A DNA stretch of 64,000 nt from Rhizobium sp. RU33A (GCF_900156055.1 NZ_FTMQ01000001.1:1054001-1118000); one strand, 5' to 3'; positions 46,169 to 58,169 are shown, numbered from the stretch's first letter. The notes: generated by a model from the letters alone, not told the origin. Numbers and translations are program-made.

Positions 46169-46248
46169 CTGTCCGCTCGGAAACCCTAGAATGCTAGAGC
46201 TTTCGTAACCTCCGGCTTGCGCTAACGTAGCCGAGCAGGCAGCGATAC

Positions 46249-46283
46249 TTGATAGCTGCGTCGATTTGTGTATAAATACACAA
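46249..46283 (+). promoter_or_regulatory. Promoter and operator of hicAB
   Basis: TTGATA (46249-46254), a 16-bp spacer and TATAAA (46271-46276) form a strong sigma70-like promoter. The -10 lies in a palindrome with 8-bp arms, TTGTGTAT-AA-ATACACAA (46266-46283), a good HicB operator candidate. Confidence 0.75.
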
Positions 46284-46291
46284 GGTGCGAC

Positions 46292-46501
46292 ATGGGTTCA
46301 AAACATGCGCCGCTGACACCGAGAGAGGTGGACCGTATGCTCCGCACCGATGGCTGGTCCATCAAGCGAAAAGGGCCGGGTGATCATGTTCAATACGCCC
46401 ACACGGAAAAGCCAGGTAAAGTTACTTTGGACATGGGCGTCCGGGAAATCCCGACCGGCACCTTGCGATCCATCTTCAAGCAGGCTGGATGGGAGTGGTA
46501 G
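46292..46501 (+). CDS. hicA: HicA mRNA interferase toxin
   Basis: A 69-residue protein of the HicA family with a double-stranded-RNA-binding-like fold and the catalytic histidine in GDHVQY (H32). HicA toxins cut mRNA. Start ATG 46292; a GTG at 46268 lies inside the operator and is unlikely. hicB follows. Confidence 0.88.
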   Translation: MGSKHAPLTPREVDRMLRTDGWSIKRKGPGDHVQYAHTEKPGKVTLDMGVREIPTGTLRSIFKQAGWEW

Positions 46502-46525
46502 CGCCCGGCACGAGGGGGAATGACG

Positions 46526-46939
46526 ATGCCTTTCGCACATGCTGTGATGCATGAAGAAAACGGCGTCTTCGGCATTTCTTTTCCCGATTTTCCTGGCTGC
46601 ACTACGGGCGCCGATAGCGAGGAAGAGGCTATCCGTAAGGCCGACGAGGTCTTGACCTTTCATGTCGCCGGTATGCTGGAAGACGGCGAAGTGCTGCCGG
46701 TCAGAAGAAGCCTCAAGGAGCTGCTCTCGGATCCGGAGGCCAAAGAGGGGCTGGCCAAAGGCGTGCTGTTTCTGGCGCGCTACGAATTGCCCCGGAAATC
46801 CGTGCGGATCAACATCTCCATGGATGAGACGCTGATCGAGGCAATTGACCGCGCCGCCGAGCATGCCAATCAGTCGCGCTCCGGATTTCTGGCTGATGCC
46901 GCACGCCAGCGAATTCGTGACCTCCTGAAGGCCGAGTGA
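46526..46939 (+). CDS. hicB: HicB antitoxin
   Basis: A 137-residue protein with the HicB N-terminal partial RNase H-like domain (FGISFPDFPGCTTGADSEEEA) and a C-terminal ribbon-helix-helix domain (VRINISMDETLIEAIDRAA). It should bind HicA and repress the operon. ATG 46526 has GAGGGGG at good distance; ATG 46520 is too close. Confidence 0.88.
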   Translation: MPFAHAVMHEENGVFGISFPDFPGCTTGADSEEEAIRKADEVLTFHVAGMLEDGEVLPVRRSLKELLSDPEAKEGLAKGVLFLARYELPRKSVRINISMDETLIEAIDRAAEHANQSRSGFLADAARQRIRDLLKAE

Positions 46940-46940
46940 G

Positions 46941-47612
46941 CTACCCCACCTCCACCACCGCAAAGAACGGCATGCACTCGGTCAGATCCTGCGCCACAAA
47001 CGCGCAGAGTGCCTCGATCTCCTCAGTCGGCGCCAGCAGGTTCGGCACCATCACCGCCATCATCCCGGCAGCATGGGCAGAACGGATGCCGTTGTGGCTG
47101 TCCTCGAGTGCCAGGCAATCCTGCGGCGCCACGCCCAGCCGTTCGGCAGCCACCAGATAAGGATCCGGCGCCGGCTTGCCTCGGGCATAGTCGCCTTGCG
47201 CGACCACCGCATCGAAGCGTCGATGCAGGTCGAAGCCCGCAAGATGATGTTCAACCTGGTGATGCGCTGAGGAGGTGGCGATGGCACGCGGCAGGCCAAG
47301 CGTATCCAGCAGGTCGAGCATTTCGACCACGCCTCTCTTCAGCCTGAGATCTTTCTCCAGAAGTGTGTGGAAATGCTCGAGCCAGAGAACCCGGAAGCCA
47401 TCCGCGTCGAACTCCGTGCCCCAGTTCCGCTTGAAGAGCGCCGCGATGCCAGCCCAGGGCTGGCCCATCATGCCCTCATAGACGCGCTCGTCGATCGGCA
47501 GGCCCCATTCGCGCGCCGCCGAAATCACCGAGGCGCGGTAGTGGATCTCGGTATCGAGCAGCAAGCCGTCCATGTCGAAGACGACGGCCTTGGGCGGACG
47601 GGGAAGCGTCAA
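46941..47612 (-). CDS. HAD-superfamily phosphatase (beta-phosphoglucomutase/GPH-like)
   Basis: A 223-residue HAD protein with DMDGLLLDT (nucleophile Asp), TSS in motif II and GKPAPDPY with ALEDSHNG for motifs III and IV. Many such proteins remove phosphate from sugar phosphates. Its stop is one base from the hicB stop on the other strand. Confidence 0.88.
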   Translation of the reverse strand: MTLPRPPKAVVFDMDGLLLDTEIHYRASVISAAREWGLPIDERVYEGMMGQPWAGIAALFKRNWGTEFDADGFRVLWLEHFHTLLEKDLRLKRGVVEMLDLLDTLGLPRAIATSSAHHQVEHHLAGFDLHRRFDAVVAQGDYARGKPAPDPYLVAAERLGVAPQDCLALEDSHNGIRSAHAAGMMAVMVPNLLAPTEEIEALCAFVAQDLTECMPFFAVVEVG

Positions 47613-47648
47613 GTGCTTACCTTTTCAGCGGGGTAGGGATGACGCCGC

Positions 47649-49064
47649 TCAAGCCTTTGTCCCGCCCACCGTGATCTGGTCCATCCGCAAGTGCGGCTGA
47701 CCGACGCCGACGGGTACCCACTGGCCGGCCTTTCCGCAATTGCCGATGCCCGTGTCGAGCTTGGTGTCGTTGCCGATCATCGAGATGCGCTTCATCGCAT
47801 CGGGCCCGTTGCCGATCAGCATCGCGCCCTTGACTGGTGCGCCGATCTTGCCGTTTTCGATCAGATAGGCCTCGGTGCAGCCGAAGACGAACTTGCCCGA
47901 GGTGATGTCCACCTGGCCGCCGCCGAACGAGACGGCATAGATGCCCTTTTTCACCGAGGCGATGATCTCCTCCGGCGTCTTGTCGCCCGAGAGCATGTAG
48001 GTATTGGTCATGCGCGGCATGGGCTGATGGGCATAACCCTGGCGGCGACCGTTGCCGGTCGCCTTCATACCCATCAGGCGGGCGTTTTGCCGGTCCTGCA
48101 TATAGCCAACGAGTTTGCCGTTCTCGATCAGAACGTTATAGGCTGAAGGCGTGCCCTCGTCGTCGACGGTGATGGATCCGCGCCGGTCGTTAATCGTCCC
48201 GTCATCGACGACGGTGACGCCGGGAGCCGCGACCATCTCGCCCATCAGGCCGGCAAAGGCGGAGGTTTTCTTGCGGTTGAAGTCACCTTCCAGCCCATGT
48301 CCGACCGCTTCGTGCAGCATGACGCCCGGCCAGCCATTGCCAAGCACGATGTCCATGGTGCCGGCCGGCGCTTCCTGCGCTTCGAGATTGACCAGCGCTT
48401 GGCGCAATGCGTCATCCGCACCACGGCGCCAGCTCTCCTCGGTCAGGAACTCGTTGAAGCTCATGCGGCCGCCGGTGCCGAAGGAGCCGCTTTCCTGCCG
48501 GTCGCCCTGTCCGGTGACGACGGAAATGTTGATGCGGGTCATCGGGCGGATGTCGCGCACCCGGTGGCCGTCGGCACGCAGGATCTCGACCACTTGCCAG
48601 CTTGCGCCGACGGTTGCCGTCACCTGCCGCACCTTGGGGTCCTTGTCGCGCAGATAGGCATCGATCTCCGAGAGCAGCTTCACCTTCTCCTCGAAGGTCG
48701 GGGAGCCGATCGGGTTGCCATCACCATAGAGCTTGGCATTGGTCCGCTGTGGAGCCGTCGCATAGGAGCCGGAATAGCCATGGGTCACCGCACCGACGGC
48801 GTCCGCCGCGCGAGAAAGCGCGGCCAGAGACAGTTCGCCGGAATGGGCGTAACCCACTGCTTCGTCGGCGACGGCGCGCAGGCCGAAACCCTGGTCGGTA
48901 TTGAACGAGCCGCCCTTGAGGCGACCATTGTCGAAGGTGAGCGATTCCGCCTGGGCATGTTCGACGAACAGCTCACCGTCGTCTGCGCCCTTGAGAGCAT
49001 CCGCAACGCGCCGCGTTAGCGTGGCTTCGTCGCAATCGAAGAGGGAGAGAAGGTCCTGGGTCAT
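47649..49064 (-). CDS. tldD: TldD metalloprotease
   Basis: A 471-residue protein with the metal-site motif HEAVGHGLEGD and the C-terminal GNCGKAGQ. TldD with TldE forms a protease that trims unfolded peptides and matures microcins. No TldE gene is in the window. ATG 49064 has GGAGA upstream. Gene order with the IalB-like and cta genes is typical of rhizobia. Confidence 0.93.
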   Translation of the reverse strand: MTQDLLSLFDCDEATLTRRVADALKGADDGELFVEHAQAESLTFDNGRLKGGSFNTDQGFGLRAVADEAVGYAHSGELSLAALSRAADAVGAVTHGYSGSYATAPQRTNAKLYGDGNPIGSPTFEEKVKLLSEIDAYLRDKDPKVRQVTATVGASWQVVEILRADGHRVRDIRPMTRINISVVTGQGDRQESGSFGTGGRMSFNEFLTEESWRRGADDALRQALVNLEAQEAPAGTMDIVLGNGWPGVMLHEAVGHGLEGDFNRKKTSAFAGLMGEMVAAPGVTVVDDGTINDRRGSITVDDEGTPSAYNVLIENGKLVGYMQDRQNARLMGMKATGNGRRQGYAHQPMPRMTNTYMLSGDKTPEEIIASVKKGIYAVSFGGGQVDITSGKFVFGCTEAYLIENGKIGAPVKGAMLIGNGPDAMKRISMIGNDTKLDTGIGNCGKAGQWVPVGVGQPHLRMDQITVGGTKA

Positions 49065-49112
49065 GCATGTCTCCTTGGGCGCTGCCTCCAGCATGTAGGC
49101 GCGCAACGAAAG

Positions 49113-49139
49113 AGGGGCAAGTCCGCCGGACTTGCCCCT
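49113..49139 (-). terminator. Terminator after the IalB-like gene
   Basis: A perfect 12-bp stem (49113-49124 with 49128-49139, loop of 3) followed on the minus strand by CTTTCGTT. It separates the IalB-like gene from tldD. Confidence 0.8.
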
Positions 49140-49174
49140 GTCTATAATGTCATCACGATCCGGCGACCGCGCCC

Positions 49175-49705
49175 TTACGGCAGCGTGTCATAGCCTTCGC
49201 TGAACCCGGCAAGCTCGATCGGAATGCCGACGCGGTCCTGGTCTGCCGATTCGCGCAGTGCAAAGACGGCGGCCTTGCCAGCGCGCAGGATCTTCATCAG
49301 CTCTTCGTCGATCTCGACTTCGACATAGCAGCCTTCCGAGAAACAGCGTGTGAAATAGGCGCGGCCGATATTGTTGCCGTCGACGAAGAGCTCCATGCCG
49401 TCCTTCAGGAGAACGCCGAGCGGTGCGAGAATGCGCAGGATGCGGGCCTGGCGATCAGCCGTCTTCAGGACGACAACGGAGAGGCCGACTTCCGGCCGGT
49501 CTTCCGCAATGACGTTCTGCATCAGCGCACATTGTTCTTCCGAAGCGCCGGCCGGCTTGTCGCAGATGACAGACCAGGCGCCATGGTTGGAACGGATCGA
49601 GCCCGGCTGTTGTTGCGGTTGCTGGCTCAGCGCCGGGGTGGCGAGCGCTGCCACCAGCACGGCGCTCGCGGTCAGGCTCGACCAGGCAAGTCTAGGCAGA
49701 CCCAT
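49175..49705 (-). CDS. Invasion-associated locus B (IalB) family protein
   Basis: A 176-residue exported protein. The signal peptide ends near PALS-QQPQ. The mature part has the IalB layout with cysteines in WSVICDK, EEQCALMQ, FTRCFSEGCYVEVE. IalB was named from Bartonella, but the family is widespread in free-living rhizobia, where its role is unclear. ATG 49705 follows AGAGG by 5 nt. Confidence 0.85.
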   Translation of the reverse strand: MGLPRLAWSSLTASAVLVAALATPALSQQPQQQPGSIRSNHGAWSVICDKPAGASEEQCALMQNVIAEDRPEVGLSVVVLKTADRQARILRILAPLGVLLKDGMELFVDGNNIGRAYFTRCFSEGCYVEVEIDEELMKILRAGKAAVFALRESADQDRVGIPIELAGFSEGYDTLP

Positions 49706-50033
49706 GAAAACCTCTGGAAAACGAATCATTGACGACATTCTTGTCGCGAGGGTCCACAAATGGAAGCCCCGACCCCTGTTTTAAGGTCGAGTGCGGCATA
49801 ATTGGGACTGCCGGTTTGCGATGCGAGCGCAATCACGAGCCCTTTTCGGCGCGATCTGAAGAAAGCCTGTGAATGCAAGGCTCATCTATTTGATGAAGCG
49901 CAAAAATGCCGCACCGCCTTTCGCGCGGGCGTATTGCGATTGCGGCCAATCTGTGATTTGAAACGGCGACACTAGCATGATTTTTGCGCTATGGTTTGAT
50001 GTGGATCAAGCGCTTGTGGGAGACCAAACCGTG
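49706..50033. other. Divergent regulatory region before ctaC
   Basis: 328 bp between the IalB-like gene and ctaC. The only clear signal is the FNR/FixK-type box at 49996-50009. I could not identify a convincing promoter for either gene, and no small gene is apparent. Confidence 0.5.
49996..50009 (+). promoter_or_regulatory. FNR/FixK-type binding site upstream of ctaC
   Basis: The sequence TTGATGTGGATCAA is a perfect match to TTGAT-N4-ATCAA. It ends 24 bp before the ctaC ATG, so it probably lies near or downstream of the transcription start. That position suits repression of the aa3 oxidase when oxygen is low. Confidence 0.7.
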
Positions 50034-52588
<2,555 letters not shown>

Positions 52589-52615
52589 GCAGCGCGTAAC
52601 CTGCAAAACGATAAC

Positions 52616-52646
52616 GGGCGTCGCGATCTTCGGGATCGCGGCGCCC
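52616..52646 (+). other. Strong hairpin between ctaD and ctaB
   Basis: A 13-bp stem with one G-T pair (52616-52628 with 52634-52646) encloses a 5-nt loop. No T run follows, so it is not a classical terminator. It may mark an RNA processing or stabilising point that keeps ctaC-ctaD message above the assembly genes. Confidence 0.6.
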
Positions 52647-52678
52647 GCAAAGCCAAACGAAAGACGGAATTCGAAAGC

Positions 52679-53635
52679 ATGACGGTCATCGACAATCGCG
52701 ACGTATTCGGCATCGAAGGCGAGGTTCGCCTGTCCGAAGCTGGCCCGCGCGATTTCTTCGCGCTCCTGAAGCCGCGGGTCATGTCGCTCGTCGTCTTCAC
52801 GGCACTGGCCGGCCTCGTGCTCGCCCCCGGCTCCATCAATCCGGTCATCGGTTTCATTGCGATCCTCTGCATCGCCGTCGGCGCCGGCGCATCCGGCGCG
52901 CTGAACATGTGGTACGATGCCGACATCGACGCCATCATGAGCCGCACGGCGACCCGTCCGGTGCCCGCCGGTCGCGTCACGCCGGAGGAGGCGCTTGCCT
53001 TCGGCCTCGTCCTCTCGGTGTTTTCGGTCGGCGTGCTCGGCCTTGCCGTGAACTGGTTTGCCGCCTTCCTGCTCGCCTTCACCATCTTCTTCTACGCCGT
53101 CGTCTATACGATGTGGCTGAAGCGCTCGACCCCGCAGAATATTGTCATTGGCGGTGCGGCCGGCGCCTTTCCGCCCATGGTCGGCTGGGCCTGCGTGACG
53201 GGTGGTGTGTCGCTCGACAGCTTCATCCTCTTCATGATCATCTTCCTCTGGACGCCGGCGCATTTCTGGGCGCTTGCCCTGTTCAAGATGAAGGACTACG
53301 GCGATGTCGGCGTGCCGATGATGCCGAACGTCGCAGGCATTCCTTCGACAAAGCGTCAGATCGCGGTCTACGCCGTACTCACGGCCGTCACCGGCGTGCT
53401 GCCGACCTTCACCGGCCTGTCTTCAATCGGTTACGGCATTGTCGCAGCCCTTCTTGGCGCCATCTTCGTGCACTGTTCCATCGCCGTCTGGCGCATGGCC
53501 GACGGCGACGAAAAAATGGTGGCGGCCAAGAAGCTGTTCGCCTATTCGATCTTCTATCTCTTCGCGATCTTCTCGGCCCTGATGATCGACTTTTACGTCG
53601 CGCTCTTTGCGGCAAGCCTTGGAGGTGCCGCCTGA
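52679..53635 (+). CDS. ctaB: Haem O synthase (protohaem IX farnesyltransferase)
   Basis: A 318-residue membrane prenyltransferase that adds farnesyl to haem B. It has the Asp-rich site [22 protein letters not shown] and [17 protein letters not shown]. It overlaps the next small gene by one base (TGATG). Confidence 0.95.
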   Translation: MTVIDNRDVFGIEGEVRLSEAGPRDFFALLKPRVMSLVVFTALAGLVLAPGSINPVIGFIAILCIAVGAGASGALNMWYDADIDAIMSRTATRPVPAGRVTPEEALAFGLVLSVFSVGVLGLAVNWFAAFLLAFTIFFYAVVYTMWLKRSTPQNIVIGGAAGAFPPMVGWACVTGGVSLDSFILFMIIFLWTPAHFWALALFKMKDYGDVGVPMMPNVAGIPSTKRQIAVYAVLTAVTGVLPTFTGLSSIGYGIVAALLGAIFVHCSIAVWRMADGDEKMVAAKKLFAYSIFYLFAIFSALMIDFYVALFAASLGGAA

Positions 53636-53769
53636 TGGAAACCGTCGAACTCAACGACAAGCAGAGGAAGTCCCGCCGTGGCCGCAACATCGCGCTCGGC
53701 GTGGTGCTCGCAGCTCTGGTGGTCATCTTCTACGTCGTGACCATCATCAAGATCGGCAACGTGGGTTAA
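53635..53769 (+). CDS. Small membrane protein of the oxidase cluster (CoxF-like)
   Basis: A 44-residue protein: a basic N-terminal part (QRKSRRGRN) and one membrane segment ([19 protein letters not shown]). The ATG overlaps the ctaB stop, indicating coupling. A small protein at this place, between ctaB and ctaG, is common in alphaproteobacteria and is sometimes called CoxF/CtaF. Its length makes it easy to miss. Confidence 0.75.
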   Translation: METVELNDKQRKSRRGRNIALGVVLAALVVIFYVVTIIKIGNVG

Positions 53770-53783
53770 AGAGGCTTCGCACC

Positions 53784-54392
53784 GTGACTGTATCGAACGA
53801 GAACATCAAGGTTTCGAACCGCCGCAATGTCGGCGTAGCGACCGCCTGTGTCGTCTTCGTCGGCGGAATGGTGGGCATGGCCTATGCGGCCGTTCCGCTC
53901 TATCAGCTCTTCTGCCAGGTGACCGGCTATGGCGGCACGACCCAGCGGGTGGAGCAGGCGTCAAATGTGGTCCTGGATCGCACGATCAACGTAACCTTCG
54001 ACGCCAATGCAGCGTCCGGCCTGAACTGGGATTTCAAGGCTGTCGACAAGAAGGTGACGCCGAAGATCGGCGAGACCGTTCAGATCACCTACACCGCAAC
54101 AAACAATTCGCCCCATCCTGTCACCGGTGAGGCGGTCTTCAACGTCACCCCCGGCGAAGCCGGTGCCTACTTCAACAAGGTCCAGTGCTTCTGCTTCACT
54201 GAGACCACGTTGCAGCCGGGCGAGACACTGGAAATGCCGGTCGTCTTCTTCGTCGACCCCGCCATCGTAGAGGCGGATGAGACAAAGGGCATCGGAACGA
54301 TTACCCTGTCCTACACCTTCTATCCGCGCAATGATCAGAAGCCGGTGGCCGCACTGTCGGTTGGTGAGGGCAAGGAACAGCCGAAACTGTGA
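53784..54392 (+). CDS. ctaG: Cytochrome c oxidase assembly protein (Cox11)
   Basis: A 202-residue protein with one N-terminal membrane segment and the copper-binding motif QCFCFTE in a periplasmic beta domain. Cox11 helps insert CuB into subunit I. The likely start is GTG at 53784 with GAGG upstream. Confidence 0.93.
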   Translation: MTVSNENIKVSNRRNVGVATACVVFVGGMVGMAYAAVPLYQLFCQVTGYGGTTQRVEQASNVVLDRTINVTFDANAASGLNWDFKAVDKKVTPKIGETVQITYTATNNSPHPVTGEAVFNVTPGEAGAYFNKVQCFCFTETTLQPGETLEMPVVFFVDPAIVEADETKGIGTITLSYTFYPRNDQKPVAALSVGEGKEQPKL

Positions 54393-54447
54393 GAGGGCTC
54401 CGGTTCGCCGGAACTCGTAATGAAATTGACATTCGGGGATTGCTGAA

Positions 54448-55323
54448 ATGGCCGAAGCGCACCAGAAGAACCACGACTACCACATCATCGATCCGAGCCC
54501 CTGGCCGCTTCTGGCCTCGATCGGTGCCTTCGTCCTCACCTTCGGTGGCGTCGGCTATATGCGCTACCTTAATGGCGGTTCGCTGAACCTGTTCGGCGTG
54601 GATTGGGCCAATCCGTGGCTCTTCTACATCGGCCTTGCGATCGTGCTTTTCACCATGTTCGCCTGGTGGGCAGACACCATCAAGGAAGCCCACGAAGGTC
54701 ATCACACCCGCGTCGTCTCGCTGCACCTGCGCTACGGCATGATCATGTTCATCGCCTCTGAAGTGATGTTCTTCGTGGCCTGGTTCTGGGCCTTCTTCGA
54801 CGCCAGCCTCTTCGCCAACGAAGCGATCCAGGCGAGCCGCGTCGAGTTCACGGGCGGCCAGTGGCCTCCTGTTGGTATCGAAGTCGTCGATCCCTGGCAC
54901 CTGCCGCTCTACAACACCGTCATCTTGCTGCTCTCGGGCACTTGCGTGACCTGGGCGCACCACGCCATGCTGCACAACGACCGTAAGGGCCTCGTCTACG
55001 GGCTTTTGCTGACCGTGCTGCTCGGCGTGCTGTTCTCCTTCGTGCAGGCTTACGAGTATGCCGTTTCGCCGTTCGACTTCACGAATTCGATCTACGGCGC
55101 GACCTTCTTCATGGCGACCGGCTTCCACGGCTTCCACGTTCTGGTCGGTACGATCTTCCTGATCGTCTGCCTGTTTCGGGCGCTTGCCGGCCACTTCACG
55201 CCGCAGCAGCATTTCGGCTTCGAAGCTGCCGCGTGGTACTGGCACTTCGTCGACGTCGTCTGGCTGTTCCTCTTCTTCGCCATCTACATCTGGGGCGACT
55301 GGGGTGCACCGCTCGCCCATTGA
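54448..55323 (+). CDS. ctaE: Cytochrome c oxidase subunit III
   Basis: A 291-residue protein with about seven membrane segments and the subunit III motifs ASEVMFFVAWFWAFF and ATGFHGFHVLVGTIFL. It stabilises the oxidase. A terminator follows directly. Confidence 0.95.
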   Translation: MAEAHQKNHDYHIIDPSPWPLLASIGAFVLTFGGVGYMRYLNGGSLNLFGVDWANPWLFYIGLAIVLFTMFAWWADTIKEAHEGHHTRVVSLHLRYGMIMFIASEVMFFVAWFWAFFDASLFANEAIQASRVEFTGGQWPPVGIEVVDPWHLPLYNTVILLLSGTCVTWAHHAMLHNDRKGLVYGLLLTVLLGVLFSFVQAYEYAVSPFDFTNSIYGATFFMATGFHGFHVLVGTIFLIVCLFRALAGHFTPQQHFGFEAAAWYWHFVDVVWLFLFFAIYIWGDWGAPLAH

Positions 55324-55343
55324 TCCGGGTGACGAGAGTATCA

Positions 55344-55374
55344 GAAGGGCGGCGAAAGCCGCCCTTCGTGTTTT
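55344..55374 (+). terminator. Intrinsic terminator after ctaE
   Basis: A perfect 10-bp stem (GAAGGGCGGC with its complement) with a GAAA loop is followed by GTGTTTTC. It separates the main oxidase operon from the DUF983-SURF1 genes. Confidence 0.85.
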
Positions 55375-55464
55375 CGGCCCGTGCGACGATCCGGCACTCG
55401 TCGGGAACCACTGCTTGCTCTAAGGGTTGGCCGGGGACACGTAGCAGCATCAAGGAGAGCGCTG

Positions 55465-55848
55465 ATGACCGAAGACAACGCGAAATTTCCGCCGGTGGAT
55501 CCGGTCAAGGCGGCGCTGACGGCGTCGTGCCCCCGCTGCGGCAATGGCAAGCTTTTCGATGGCTTCAGTAAGCCGAGGACCCGCTGCAATTCCTGCGGCC
55601 TCGATCTCTCCTGGATCGACTCCGGCGATGGTCCGGCAATCTTCGTCATCCTGCTCGCCGATCTCCTGGTGGTCGGCTTCGCGGTCTGGGTAGAATTGAC
55701 CTATCAGCCTTCGATGTGGCTGCACATCCTCGTCTTTGCCCCGCTCGGCGTGGCGCTCACCCTCTGGCTCATGCGCTTCCTGAAGGCGTTGCTCATCGCC
55801 CTGCAGTACAAGCACAACGCCTCGCAAGGGGTGATCGATCGTGGCTGA
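55465..55848 (+). CDS. DUF983 membrane protein
   Basis: A 127-residue protein with a zinc-ribbon-like pair (SCPRCGNGKLFDGF, CNSCGLDLSW) followed by two membrane segments. DUF983 proteins are regularly encoded beside oxidase assembly genes; the function is not settled. The ATG follows AAGGAGAG. It overlaps the SURF1 gene by 8 bp. Confidence 0.88.
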   Translation: MTEDNAKFPPVDPVKAALTASCPRCGNGKLFDGFSKPRTRCNSCGLDLSWIDSGDGPAIFVILLADLLVVGFAVWVELTYQPSMWLHILVFAPLGVALTLWLMRFLKALLIALQYKHNASQGVIDRG

Positions 55849-56599
55849 TACTCGGCTGAACGAGGCAGATCACCAGGGGCGCCGAACCTGGCGTTTCTGG
55901 CTCGCCCTGGTTCTGGTGCCGGTGGCGCTCGTCATCCTGCTTTCGCTTGGCACCTGGCAGGTCAACCGGCTGCACTGGAAGGAAGCGCTGCTGGCCGATA
56001 TCCAGCAACGCAGCACCGCCGCTCCCGTTAATGTCGTCGAACTGGAACGCCTGCTGACATCAGACGAAGCTGTCGATTATCGCCGTGCCACGGCCAACGG
56101 ACGCTACCTGAACGACAAGGAACGCCACTTCCTTGCAACCTTCCAGGGCCAGTCAGGCTTTTACCTCTACACCCCGCTCGCGCTTGCCGACGGGCGATAC
56201 CTTTTCGTCAACAGGGGCTTCGTCCCCTATGACCGGAAGGATCCCGCAACCCGTCCGGAGAGCCTCGTTGACGGTGAGCAGACGGTGACGGGCCTTGCCC
56301 GCGCAGAACTCACCGAAAAGCCCTCTTCGCTCGTACCCGACAACGACGAGACGGCGAACATCTTCTACTGGAAGGATCTGAGCCGCATGGCCGCCTCCGT
56401 GGATCTGCCGGCCGATCGTGTGCTGCCCTTCTTTCTCGATGCCGATGCAACGCCGGTCGCGGGTGATCTGCCCAAAGGCGGCGTGACCCAGATCGACCTG
56501 CCCAACAATCACATGCAATATGTCATTACATGGTATGGCCTGGCCGTCGCCCTCGTCGCGGTCGTGCTCGCAGGCCTGATCCGTCGGAAATCCAGATAG
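55841..56599 (+). CDS. SURF1 family oxidase assembly protein
   Basis: A 252-residue protein with a membrane segment at each end and the SURF1 patterns LGTWQVNRLHWKEALL and FVNRGFVPYDRKD, then NNHMQYVITWYGLAVAL. SURF1 aids haem a insertion into oxidase. It starts with GTG at 55841 inside the DUF983 gene. Confidence 0.92.
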   Translation: MADTRLNEADHQGRRTWRFWLALVLVPVALVILLSLGTWQVNRLHWKEALLADIQQRSTAAPVNVVELERLLTSDEAVDYRRATANGRYLNDKERHFLATFQGQSGFYLYTPLALADGRYLFVNRGFVPYDRKDPATRPESLVDGEQTVTGLARAELTEKPSSLVPDNDETANIFYWKDLSRMAASVDLPADRVLPFFLDADATPVAGDLPKGGVTQIDLPNNHMQYVITWYGLAVALVAVVLAGLIRRKSR

Positions 56600-56670
56600 A
56601 GCGACGGAAGATTTTCCGCTAGAACGGCCAGATGAAGACGGCGACCAGACCGCCGTACCGGGGAAACTGC

Positions 56671-57036
56671 ATGTCCTATCTCGCCTCTACGCTGGTGGCG
56701 CTCGTCGCGCTTGAACACATCTACATTCTGATACTGGAAATGTTTCTCTGGACCACCCCGACCGGGCGCCGCGCCTTCGGCATGAAGCCCGAACAGGCCG
56801 AAACGACCAAGGTCATGGCGGCCAACCAGGGCCTCTATAACGGCTTCCTCGCCGCCGGCCTGCTCTGGGGCCTGCTGCATCCGAATGTTGCCTTCGGTTT
56901 TCAAATTCAGTTGTTTTTCCTTGGCTGCGTGCTGGTCGCCGGCCTATATGGGGGTGCAACGGCCTCGCGGAAGATCTTCGTCATCCAGGCGCTTCCCGCA
57001 GCCATCGCCATTATTGCTGTCCTGATTGCCGGCTGA
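56671..57036 (+). CDS. DUF1304 membrane protein
   Basis: A 121-residue protein with four hydrophobic segments and the DUF1304 pattern [28 protein letters not shown]. Function unknown. It precedes ispH by 4 bp. Confidence 0.8.
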   Translation: MSYLASTLVALVALEHIYILILEMFLWTTPTGRRAFGMKPEQAETTKVMAANQGLYNGFLAAGLLWGLLHPNVAFGFQIQLFFLGCVLVAGLYGGATASRKIFVIQALPAAIAIIAVLIAG

Positions 57037-57040
57037 TCCG

Positions 57041-58045
57041 ATGAACATGCACCTGAACCGCCCCCCTCTGACGATCAGGCTGTGCGGCCCGCGCGGCTTC
57101 TGCGCCGGCGTCGACCGTGCCATCCAGATCGTCGTGCTCGCCCTCAAGCGTTATGGGGCGCCGGTCTATGTCCGCCACGAGATCGTCCACAACCGCTACG
57201 TCGTGGAAGGGCTGGAAGCCAAGGGGGCAATCTTCGTCGAGGAACTCGATGAGATCCCCGCCGAGCACCGTCAGCAGCCGGTCGTCTTCTCCGCCCATGG
57301 CGTGCCGAAATCTGTCCCGGAAGATGCCGCAAGCCGCAATCTCTTCTATCTCGACGCCACCTGTCCGCTGGTCTCCAAGGTTCACAAGCAGGCCATGCGC
57401 CATGAGCGGCTTGGCCGCCATGTTATCCTGATCGGTCACGAAGGCCATCCGGAAGTCATCGGCACAATGGGCCAGCTGCCGCCGGGAAGCGTCTCTCTGA
57501 TCGAAACGGTCGAGGATGCGGATGCATACGAGCCCGCCAATCCCGACAATCTCGGCTATGTCACGCAGACGACGCTGTCCGTCGATGACACGGCAGGCGT
57601 CATCGCCCGCCTCATGGAGCGCTTCCCCAACCTGACGGCGCCTTCCGCCGATAGCATCTGCTACGCGACGACCAACCGCCAGGAAGCCGTAAAGCAAGCC
57701 GCCCCCGGCTGTGATCTCTTCATCGTCGTCGGTGCTCCCAATTCGTCGAACTCCAAGCGCCTCGTCGAAGTCGCCTTGAGGGCAGGGGCCACGCGGTCGA
57801 TGCTGGTCCAGCGCGCTTCCGAAATTGACTGGTCCGAGATTGGCGAGATCGGAACCCTCGGCATCTCCGCCGGCGCGTCCGCCCCGGAAGTCATCGTCGA
57901 CGAGATCATCGACGCCTTCCGCCAGCGCTTCGATGCCAAGGTCGAACTGGCGATCACGGCGGAAGAAAACGAGCATTTTCTTGTCAACCGCGAGCTGCGC
58001 GATGTCGAACTGACCCGCGAGGACATGGCCTGGGTCAACGGCTGA
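57041..58045 (+). CDS. ispH: 4-hydroxy-3-methylbut-2-enyl diphosphate reductase
   Basis: A 334-residue Fe-S enzyme of the last MEP pathway step, making IPP and DMAPP. The three cluster cysteines lie in [17 protein letters not shown] and [13 protein letters not shown] 57041 is chosen; 57047 is possible. In relatives I recall thrB next, but here two unrelated genes come between. Confidence 0.95.
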   Translation: MNMHLNRPPLTIRLCGPRGFCAGVDRAIQIVVLALKRYGAPVYVRHEIVHNRYVVEGLEAKGAIFVEELDEIPAEHRQQPVVFSAHGVPKSVPEDAASRNLFYLDATCPLVSKVHKQAMRHERLGRHVILIGHEGHPEVIGTMGQLPPGSVSLIETVEDADAYEPANPDNLGYVTQTTLSVDDTAGVIARLMERFPNLTAPSADSICYATTNRQEAVKQAAPGCDLFIVVGAPNSSNSKRLVEVALRAGATRSMLVQRASEIDWSEIGEIGTLGISAGASAPEVIVDEIIDAFRQRFDAKVELAITAEENEHFLVNRELRDVELTREDMAWVNG

Positions 58046-58073
58046 GCCCCGGAATCTGACATGACCTCCGGCG

Positions 58074-58087
58074 TCACGCGCGCGTGA
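58074..58087. repeat. Perfect 14-bp palindrome upstream of the exported SOD gene
   Basis: TCACGCGCGCGTGA lies 82 bp before the start of the exported superoxide dismutase gene. It may be a regulator site or part of an ispH 3' hairpin; it has no T run. Confidence 0.4.
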
Positions 58088-58169
58088 TGGAACGGTTCAT
58101 GCCGTCTTCGGTTTGCGAATGCAGGGACAATTGAAGCGTCCCCGGTAATCGCAACTGGAGAATGAGATC

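Noticed and set aside
46192..46200. Possible terminator after the carboxypeptidase gene
   Set aside because: Only very short self-complementary CTAG arms are present and no T run follows.
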